Shown here piece after piece: positions 56,471 through 64,000 of a stretch of 64,000 bases of DNA (within the stretch, counting starts at the first letter, position 1; the number at the start of each line of letters is the position of its first letter). The notes under the pieces were generated by a model. It was not told the origin of the DNA. It searched no databases and worked only from the letters and a program-made list of their open reading frames with translations. The DNA comes from Daphnia pulex (taxonomy: Eukaryota; Arthropoda; Branchiopoda; Diplostraca; Daphniidae). A program made the position numbers and the translations under genes. The stretch spans positions 1,984,001 through 2,048,000 of the forward strand of contig NC_060027.1 in the NCBI RefSeq assembly GCF_021134715.1, in the 5' to 3' direction.

Positions 56471-57089
56471 CTAGATATATTTGAAAACGGTAGCTTCCTT
56501 GTTCTCAACGGTTTGCAGTTCCAATTTCACTGGACACTGCAGCCAATTGGAGAGTAACTCTTCAGTATAGCCGATCAGGAAATACATTTTTCGTGCAGCT
56601 AGGCCCTGCTTGATGATGCCAGCTATTCTGATCAGGTTGTGTTGCCGTTTGATGATAATCTCAGAGCAGAACTGATCATGCCAAGTCCCACTCACAAAGC
56701 GACGAATGAATACATCTTCAACTGAGGTCTCTGCAGCCCTCTGTCCCTCTAGTAACGAAGCTGTGTGGGGGAAAAAATCAATTTTCTAATTCCACTCGGT
56801 GAGAAATTTGATTTGCTTGAAAAACATACTTGTGTCCCAAGAGTTCCATGATTTCCTATGAGCAATGAAGTGAGGTGGGTTGGCCATTTCATAAGTTAGA
56901 GCCTTGTCTCTTTTCGGGGATATTTTGTACCTGCCCGACTGAACTTTACAACAAGCCGCACTGGCATGGAATTGTCGTAACTGAGGTACTACCGCTACTT
57001 TGTCGGTACTTTGAACCTATAGAGTAACAAAAAATAATGAAATATTTTCTTTTTGACATTTTTATTCGGCATACCAGAACTCGCAACAT
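56471..57089 (-). CDS. mRpS24: Mitochondrial ribosomal protein S24 (uS3m), 163 aa
   Basis: Three exons (57089-57075, 57016-56830, 56760-56471) total 492 nt; human MRPS24 is 167 aa. The N-terminus is a short basic, amphipathic mitochondrial presequence (MLRVL...QLRQFHASAACCK). Signature parts follow: KRDKALTYEMANPPHFIAHRKSW, SVEDVFIRRFVSGTWHDQF, IIIKRQHNLIRIAGI, YFLIGYTEELLSNWLQCPVKLELQT and a final VFKYI. It is a component of the mitochondrial small ribosomal subunit. The first exon encodes only five residues, which explains why the start is easy to miss. Confidence 0.93.
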
Positions 57090-57877
57090 TTTATTTCATC
57101 AAATATCTACTTGAATTATAAATACTGTAGAATTCACGAACGCGTTCGAACCAAATTCGTCTGCTGTTTTCTTTATTCTGTTGTTGACAGTGTTAAAACG
57201 TGTTTGCCAAACTTGGAAATAACTTGCTTACAGAAATCTGATTTTCCCAAAAACCTCTAAGCCGGCCAAAAATCTAGTCGGAAAATTATACGAACAAAGT
57301 TATCTTTTGAAATCACGTATTTTTGTTTCGTATTTGTGATTTCTTGCCGAACTCTTTGTACATTGTTAGTATAATTTTGACCTAGAGAGAGTTGCTTGTG
57401 ATGGCCGTAGCGCCCAGTGTGTTCTTTTCTTGCGCGAGAATTTCCTCCGGATTGAATGTAAATTTATTCCCAAGTTTACGATTTAGCCTTTTTGGTCAAG
57501 CCTATTTTTGCCTTTTGGCCCAGTAATGGGTGGCTGTTACATTACCTCCAGCGACCCTGGCCTGATTAAAAAACATTTAGCAGGTCACACAAGTTTTTAA
57601 CAACGCCCCACGCAAACACTATCTCTTTAAAGAGACAGCAGCAGTTTCACTTTTGAGCTTCATATCCCAGTGTTAACTAGTCTCGAAAGCAACTCAGAAG
57701 AAACCTCGCTTGTGCCAACTATAAATTTTTGCCGACAACTTTTATACGCATCAACTGGTTTTTGTGCTTTCTACATATAGTCATATACGCGGTTGTCTGG
57801 TTGATTCTTATATTGCGCAGTTCAGAAAAAAAGTTTAAAACAAAGTTGTAAACGTCCACATTTTGTTGCTGTTCGCT
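57090..57877. other. Divergent intergenic region
   Basis: This lies between the starts of mRpS24 (minus) and the four-TM gene (plus). No TATA box in a convincing position and no other gene is seen. Confidence 0.45.
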
Positions 57878-58577
57878 ATGACGAGAAGAGTGAAAACACG
57901 TTGTTGCGGCCTTTCCCTCCAGGTGGGGACTAAAATCATCGCCTTCTTTTCAATGGTAACTTTGGTCGAAAACAAAATTTTTCAAAACAAATCACATCTA
58001 TTTCGGTTTTCAAATGTTGCGCAGATTGGCTATTTGATCCAATTGGTCATTGGCATGATTCAGTCGAGCAATCTGAATTTAAATGACGGTATGGTACGAT
58101 TTCTTTTGCGTCAAAACGTTGTCAAACTGTCACATTTTCGCGTTTAGATTTGCTAAACCCCGTTGAGGCTTTCGTGATCATTTCCACGGTGATTGTGAGC
58201 TCGGCTCTGATTGCCTGCTGCGTTTTGCTTCTCCACGTAGCGTTCAGCAACAGTCGATCGATTCTGCTGGTACCTTGGCTCGTGGGCGACATGCTGATGA
58301 GATCTATTCACACAATCATTTTAATCTCTGGCTTTATCATGGCGTTCACCGCTAATGTTTCTCATGGTGTTTCCACCGTCTTCATCATGTCCTGCTTCAT
58401 TGGTAACACACAGGAGATTGTGAAGGAATTCCGCTCGCAATTATGTACATTTTCCGACTTGTTTTCATAGGCTTGGAAACGTACCTGTGGTGGATTGTTT
58501 TGTGTTACTACCGTGAGCTCAGCCATCACGAGTCAAACTGCAGAGGTGCGACGACATCCGAACTCGTTTCCATGTAG
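57878..58577 (+). CDS. Four-transmembrane protein (167 aa), LAPTM/DUF4728-like layout
   Basis: Four exons (57878-57955, 58025-58088, 58148-58402, 58471-58577) total 504 nt. A basic cytosolic N-terminus with a Cys pair (MTRRVKTRCCGLSLQVGTKI) is followed by four hydrophobic segments: IIAFFSMIGYLIQLVIGMI, FVIISTVIVSSALIACCVLLLHVAF, the IILISGFIMAF region, and VFIMSCFIGLETYLWWIVLCYY. The last runs into a short tail. The Tyr-Leu-Trp-Trp-Ile-Val..Tyr-Tyr pattern in TM4 is typical of arthropod four-TM proteins related to LAPTM4. The function is unknown. It is convergent with the gene at 58689, and the two ends lie within about 110 bp. Confidence 0.75.
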
Positions 58578-58606
58578 ATTTGCACAATTTTCTCTTTCGA
58601 AAATGC

Positions 58607-58612
58607 TTTATT
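58607..58612 (-). terminator. Polyadenylation signal of C19orf12-like gene 1
   Basis: TTTATT on the plus strand is AATAAA on the minus strand, 77-82 bp after the stop at 58689. It lies just beyond the end of the convergent four-TM gene, so the two 3' UTRs probably overlap. Confidence 0.55.
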
Positions 58613-58688
58613 GATTTAACCAGATTTAACAATTTATAACAAATTATGTAGGAGCAGTTCAATAAGAGGCATTTTGAATCTAAAGTGA

Positions 58689-59375
58689 TCATTCCGTTTT
58701 AGCTAAACTCATTTTCTTTTCGGCAAGAGCTTGATTGACCACATTTTCGATAGTTTCTATTGCTTCTGGATTCTTCTTCAACTCCGTTACAGCTGAATTC
58801 ATTACAGCTGGATCCTTTAACTGATTCTCAGAGTATTTCTTTCCGAGGCAATACTTTAACCCTTGATTCCAGACTATCTCAAGAAATCGATCCCTGTCTT
58901 CCTCTGTCATGTCCTCCTTTATAACTGCCATTAAAGGTTTGTAGTTGCCATGTCCCATAGCTTTTGGTATAATTATGATTGTTATGCCTGTGGCAGCTCC
59001 TTCAAATGATGGCAATGAAGAAAACAATTTTAATAATTATGATAAAAATACAAAAGCAATGTCCATTTGCTAATTACCAATCAAAGCTCCAACTTGACCA
59101 CGAGCCAGGGTACCAACGAAGGTTGTAACACTAACAACGAGTGCATCTATCAGTACTCCAGTTACATGCGGAACTAAAACTTTGACTAAACCTGTCTGAA
59201 ACAATTCCTTCAACAGATTTTCAGTCAATAACTTAGATGAATCGTTGATTTGTTCCTCAGCCTAAAAATTTATAAAATAATTACAGGATGAAAAGTGTAA
59301 ATCACAGCATTAAATCTTTTCTCGAAAACTAGTAATATAAAGTTTTACAACCTCGTTGGAAGTAGGCCTATTCAT
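58689..59375 (-). CDS. C19orf12/Nazo-like small membrane protein 1 (172 aa)
   Basis: Three exons (59375-59352, 59261-59078, 58999-58689) total 519 nt. A polar start (MNRPTSNE) and a helical segment precede a hydrophobic, small-residue-rich hairpin (residues ~45-90). Next comes YKPLMAVIKEDMTEEDRDRFLEIV and a helical tail ending KKMSLAKTE. This order - glycine-zipper-like membrane hairpin, then a F/Y-KP-(V/L) motif, then a (L/M)(P/T)xEExxxL helix - is that of C19orf12 proteins. Human C19orf12 is a mitochondria/ER protein mutated in neurodegeneration (MPAN), and the fly counterpart Nazo acts in antiviral STING signalling. The homology is remote and inferred. The Gly pattern is weaker here than in gene 3. 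Confidence 0.6.
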
Positions 59376-59846
59376 TGTAATAAACAGATGCAAAAAATAT
59401 TTTGAGGTATATTGAGAATAGCACAAGTGGTGACCATGTAGAAGAATAGAACGCACTTTATTATCAACTTTAGGTTTATAGATGGATTCAATACCCCCCA
59501 GCTCTTTATCTAATCATTATTACGAATGATAAGAAAGGTAATAAAAATGATGATAATTTACGCAACAAAATTGAAATCGAATCTATGCAACGTTGCAGCA
59601 AACACATTGACAAATAATGCGCCAACACTTTCAAAGAATTAAATTACTACTTGCATCAATTGCATAACGAGAAATTCCCATTTAATATGATTTATTGATT
59701 TAACTTGTAATTGATTGTAACTTGAAAATTATAGGAGCAGTTCAATTAGAGGCATTTAAAAACTACAGTGATTATTTCGTTGATAAGCTCAAATCATAAT
59801 TTGTTTTTTTCGAGCTTATTTTGATAGTATCCATCGCTTTTGGAGT

Positions 59847-60238
59847 CTACTCTAACTCAGCAGTTTTTTCTTTTTCTTTGACAGTTTCCTTAGGTACACT
59901 TATGATTAGTGCGGCTCCGATAGCTCCTGCAAACGATGACAATGAAGAAAACAATAAACATAATTATGATAAAAGACAAAAACAATGAAATTTCCAAATA
60001 CCAGCTAACGCTCCCACTGGACCACCAATTGAGCCACCAATTAAGGTTGTAAATCCAACAGTGGCTGCATTTCTAATTGCTTCATCTTTCTTCGACGACT
60101 CCTTTTCCTACAACATATTTTATAATAACTTGAATGAATTGAACAGTACGGCAACCTGAAATATATAGTATAAAATATTTGCAGGATAAAAAGTGTTAAT
60201 CACATACGTATAATCACCTCAGACTTGGAATTATCCAT
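59847..60238 (-). CDS. C19orf12/Nazo-like gene 2, short form (68 aa)
   Basis: Three exons (60238-60218, 60107-60002, 59926-59847) total 207 nt, with splice phases identical to genes 1 and 3. Exons 1-2 encode MDNSKSE and then KKDEAIRNAATVGFTTLIGG, SIGGPVGALAG, the glycine-zipper hairpin. Exon 3 is cut short after GAIGAALIISVPKE and ends in a Lys/Glu tail. The YKPL motif and helical tail of its paralogs are missing. It may be a decaying copy, or a membrane-only variant that could act on its relatives. Confidence 0.55.
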
Positions 60239-60339
60239 TGTTGCAAAAGGTATTTGCAAAAAATCTTTTGGAGGTACTGAGAACTACAGGTACGAGTGTT
60301 GAATTCAACTATTGAATTCAACTCCTCCCCCCCCCTTAA

Positions 60340-60660
60340 CTCTTTATCTAATCACTTTTACGAACGATAAAAGAAAGGTTACAGCAAACATGATTATATA
60401 TACGTATCAAAATTGAAATCGAATCAAATTGCAACGCTGCAGCAAACATATAAAAAATGTGATGCAGTAACCAACGTATTAGTTGTCACTTTTTAAAATA
60501 ATTTTCAAATCAATATTCAAGTGATCAAGCTATTTTCACGGCAACTCCGTTCCGTCCCAACTCAAAAGTAAACCGGCGCCGCGCTTTTTTCGAGCAGCGT
60601 GTATATGCTTGCGTGGCTTTCATTGTGCGACTGGTTTCTCGACTGATTGTCAAATATTCT
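60340..60660. repeat. Duplicated upstream block of C19orf12-like gene 2
   Basis: This block resembles 62280-62590 upstream of gene 3. Shared landmarks are AACTCAAAAGTAAACC, CGCGCTTTTTTC-AGCAGCGT, GTGGCTTTCATTGT and CGACTGGTTTCTCGA. It shows that the promoter region was copied along with the gene. Confidence 0.75.
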
Positions 60661-61069
60661 ATTTATAACCTCATAAGCTCGATGCTAATTTGTGTCTCAA
60701 TTTAAGTTATTATCTGGTCAATCGTCAATGTATCAAAAGGTTAAACATAAAAGTTTATTGCCATGGGAATGGACATGCTTGTAAATGCCGTAGCTCTATG
60801 TAAGCACCGGGTGATAAAAGTTCTATTTTCTTGTTTAAATTGCCAAAGCCATAAGAGCTTAAATGAGAATGCCAGGAATTCATTCATTTTTTATTCTCGG
60901 CTTTGATGGCTTTGAACCTAATATAGAGTGTGAAAACATAACTTTTAATATTTTACCTAATCACAATGTGCTAGATGCTTTGACGCATTATTTAAATCGA
61001 TTTAAATCGAGACCATTAGCAATCACTTCAATATGGTACCTCAACAATACCGAATGAATATGTATCAAA

Positions 61070-61330
61070 TCACTGGTAAAGGAATGCAATTCTCAATAAA
61101 TTAATTGTAAGAAACACTTGCGTTTGAACTCACGCAAGTTCTCCATGGGTTTCTGAATAAAAGCAGGATCTTCTCCACATAGAACGTCTTGCCGATGCTG
61201 ATGGCTAGATCCATTAATTCTCTTTCTAACTGATGGATGATAGCTTCAGCAACTAGTTTATTCATTATGCTCAAAATGGATTACTCCTTCAAATTGACAT
61301 TGACTAAAAAGTCAATACTAATGTATAGCC
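61070..61330 (-). pseudogene. Stray copy of the caspase terminal exon
   Basis: This resembles 62835-63060 in order and orientation. The LERELMDLAI stretch is intact, but neighbouring codons carry stops and indels, and no upstream caspase exons accompany it. It lies between C19orf12-like genes 2 and 3. It marks a tandem duplication whose unit ran from the caspase 3' end through a C19orf12-like gene. Confidence 0.75.
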
Positions 61331-61504
61331 GATATTTAATGTTTTAATGAGCCAACACTTTCAAAGAATTATTACCACTTGCATAAATTGCATATCGAAA
61401 AAAAACTCGTTTAATGTGATTTATTGCTTAAACTTGCAATATAAAAAATTATAGGATCATTAAATTGGGGACATTTAACAACTGCAGTCATTTTTTTCTC
61501 GTTT

Positions 61505-62150
61505 TTAATCTAACACCATTTTCTTTTTGCCAAGAGTTTCATTGAGTTCATTTTCGATATTTTTCATCAAATCTGGATTCTCCTCAACAGTTTTCTTCAA
61601 CTTCATTACAGCTGAATCCATTAGAGCTGAATCCTTTAACTGATTTAAAGTGCAGTTTCCGCAAGCCTTCAGTTTTTCCCAGATTCTCTCATACAAATCG
61701 TTTCTTTCTTCCTCGGTTAAGTCCTCTGTTAAAGCCGTCATTAGAGGTTTGTAATTGCATTGTCCCAGAGCTCTTGACACACCTAGGATCCCTGCTCCTA
61801 CTGCTCCTCCTGTAAACGATGACAATGAAGAAAACAATTAGTACTAACGTAATAAAATAAAAAGACATTGCCAAATAAACCAAAATGGCCAAATACCAGC
61901 TACGGCTCCCACTGGGCCGCCAATTGAGCTACCAACTAAGGTTGTAAAACCAACAGTGGCTGCATCTGTCAGTGCTCCAGCTACAGGAACTAAAACTTTT
62001 TTTGTCTTCATCAATTCCTTCAACAGATTTTCAATCAACTGTATTAACTGTATGGCAACCTGGAATGTATCAAATATTTACAGGATGTAAAGAGTGTAAA
62101 TAACATAAAATCTTGTCTCGAAAAAGAGTGATATAAGTTTATACCTCCAT
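61505..62150 (-). CDS. C19orf12/Nazo-like small membrane protein 3 (153 aa)
   Basis: Three exons (62150-62145, 62047-61897, 61809-61505) total 462 nt. Exon 1 is only six bases (Met-Glu). The chain has a short amphipathic helix (IQLIENLLKELMK), then a hydrophobic hairpin with a clear glycine zipper (GSSIGGPVGAVAGGAVGAG). A YKPLMTALTEDLTEEERNDL segment and a helical tail ending GKKKMVLD follow. It is the best match to C19orf12 in this cluster. Two cysteines (CGNC) lie in the tail. The protein is likely associated with intracellular membranes. Confidence 0.66.
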
Positions 62151-62279
62151 GGCAGTATTCGTTGAAAAGGTAGTCGGAAAAATATTTTGAGGTATAGAGA
62201 ACTAAACACAATAGTGCATAATATATGTAGAACTAATAGCATTTGGTTCAAGCTTAGTTGGATACAACGCCACTACTCT

Positions 62280-62590
62280 TTATCTAATCATTCTGCGAAA
62301 GATAACAATGGGTAACAAAGGTAATAAACAGTCGCGCCAAAATTGAAATTGAATCTGAAACATTGCAGCAAACACATTTGAAAAAAAAAATGTGATGCGG
62401 TAACAAACGGCTGTTGTCGATTATTTAAAAATGATTTCTAAATAAATATTCAAGCGATCAAGCAACAACCGGCAACTTGGTTCCGTCTAAACTCAAAAGT
62501 AAACCGCGCTTTTTTCCAGCAGCGTATAGGCTTCCGTGGCTTTCATTGTAGTACGAGTACGACTGGTTTCTCGATTGCGGGTTCAACAGC
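62280..62590. repeat. Duplicated upstream block of C19orf12-like gene 3
   Basis: Partner of 60340-60660. Beyond it, up to the caspase stop at 62886, I see no gene. Confidence 0.75.
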
Positions 62591-62885
62591 ATCCGAACTC
62601 GTTCCAACGGAAATTTTAAAAGAGTTTCAAATTTTTGTTTTGTTTACTTAACGCTTACGGAATTGAGAAATCAAAATTCAACGAACGGAGTAACCTAATC
62701 ACATGTATACACAATATTATTTTGTATTTGTTGTCGTAAAATGTGTTACTAAATGCTTTGACGCATAATTGTCGCACAGTGCACGAAATATTTAAATCGA
62801 GACCATTGGCAATCACTTCGAGATGGTTACAATTCTCAGTAGATTAATTGTAAGAAACCCTAGCGTTTAGCTGAAGTCCCACAAG

Positions 62886-64000
62886 TTAGGATCTCCATGT
62901 GTTTATGGTTTTCTGTAGAGTAGCAGGATCTGTTTTCCACATGTAACGTGTAGCTGACATGATGGCTAGATCCATTAATTCTCTTTCTAGTTGATCGACG
63001 ACAGCTTCAACGAGCTTATCTTCATCCCGCTTGAAATGGACTCCACCTTCAAATTGACAAATTTTAAATCGCAATAATAATCGCAATCAATGTTGGTGCA
63101 TCTTACGTGTCAGGCAGGATACGATGCAAGGCATTTGTACTTTAAAACCTGGCGTTTCCCATCGACTGACGCGGTCGTTCACCTTGGTTGTCAGATCAAA
63201 CAATCCGAAACTGGGTATGTGCGCGTACATCTGTAAGACGTGGCACAATTCGCGAACAAACACAGCACCTGTAGTAATCGGTAGTAAATCTCTTGGTTCA
63301 GGTTAAATCTCTTTAAATTTAATTATGTTCTAGTACCTTTGTAGGTTGAACGGTATGAAAGAAATCCTGGAACAGTAGCCCACGCTTCGAAAAAATTGGA
63401 AATGGACGGTCGAACAATACTGTCATCTTGAATTTCGTCGTAAGTAATCCGCCCTGTCATTTTATAAAATTCAAATATAATTTTATCTCATTAAATTAAA
63501 TTTTTAAAAAATGTTTTGTTCATTTATACTTTGACTTTCTTGCCCTTGGCAGGCTTGCAGGAAAAACAATTTGGGTTTCTCGAACAGATGGGGGCAATTA
63601 GCTCCGTTGAAATACGATTTAATTTGATCTAATTCGATTGGAATGGAATCTGCCGAGAAAAGAATTCCCCGTTCGCCGTGGGTTAAGAAACATATGACGA
63701 GACAGTCGTAAAGCCTGAAATCGTATTTGGAAATCTTCTCCATCGTCCTCAAAAGGTTTTCTCTGGTCAAGTTTTCGTAAATTTCCACGTCGTGGCCCAG
63801 CATCCGGAACGTTTCCGACAACTTGTCTCGATCGGCATCCGATCCGTAGCGATAGGCAAGATTCTCCCTCACTCCCTTGAACGAAATCATTTGTATTACC
63901 TAACCATTTCTAATTTATTTATTTATTCAAGTCTTACCATGTGAAGGAGCTCCGGATTGACGTAAAATCTCATCTGATTGACGATGACGCAAAGTCCGCG
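62886..64000 (-). CDS. Caspase, 3' part (enters from beyond the window)
   Basis: In-window exons are >64000-63938, 63899-63530, 63453-63337, 63268-63107 and 63046-62886. The first starts outside the window. They encode a C14 peptidase: RGLCVIVNQM (the start of the p20 core), the DADRDKL helix, CFLTHGERG with catalytic His, FFLQACQGQ with catalytic Cys, a linker of about 20 residues, then the p10 part (FEAWATVPGFLSYRSTYKG, FVRELCHVL, VNDRVSRW, MPCIVSCLT). A 53-residue C-terminal extension follows the usual caspase end. The prodomain is not visible, so initiator or executioner type cannot be set. Caspases cut after Asp in apoptosis and, for DREDD-type members, in IMD signalling. The next gene inward is C19orf12-like. 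Confidence 0.92.

Overview
The window is animal nuclear DNA: AT-rich, with short GT-AG introns and TATA/initiator promoters. The content points to a branchiopod crustacean, most likely Daphnia (inference). The main pointers are an intron-bearing GH7 cellulase, which is rare in animals, tandem families of Tyr-rich secreted proteins, an arthropod imd gene, and arthropod-like twin/CCR4, mRpS24 and caspase genes. I rebuilt exons by hand. Where I give a protein length, the exons join at GT-AG sites and add up to a multiple of three, unless I say otherwise.

Layout. 1-8704: a palindrome with ~4.3-kb arms around a ~137-bp spacer. Each arm carries two decayed Tyr/Thr-rich (YYT) secreted-protein genes, and the arms converge. 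10068-20983: six two-exon genes for Tyr/Lys/Pro-rich secreted proteins, interrupted by an SLC16-type transporter gene on the minus strand. Each has a 15-nt leader exon coding M(A/V)(K/N)F(T/A), and most share one core promoter. 22740-28961, minus strand: GH7 cellulase, an IRE1-like kinase-only protein and an XK-related membrane protein. 29448-31455: a two-domain protein resembling permuted papain-like enzymes, with one frame break.

32400-42390 is a tandem duplication. Each unit holds a 236-aa secreted Cys-containing protein plus imd. In unit A a ~4.2-kb insertion sits just upstream of the start codon. It carries broken pieces of two host genes (exosome RRP42/EXOSC7-like and cyclin G-like) and a 749-bp hAT element with perfect 8-bp target-site duplications. 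imd is reduced to a fragment in unit A and intact in unit B.

43263-53319: twin/CCR4 (CNOT6/6L type, 552 aa). Its 7.8-kb intron holds a single-exon 615-aa low-complexity ORF on the same strand. 56471-57089: mRpS24. 57878-58577: a four-TM protein. 58689-62150: three tandem small membrane proteins resembling C19orf12 (Nazo in flies), interleaved with a stray caspase terminal exon. 62886-64000: the 3' part of a caspase gene, which runs off the window.

Two themes recur. One is structural secreted-protein families that grow by tandem and inverted duplication. The other is a loose cluster of immunity and cell-death type genes (imd, caspase, C19orf12-like) that is itself locally duplicated and partly decayed. 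No tRNA, rRNA, CRISPR array or viral element was recognised.
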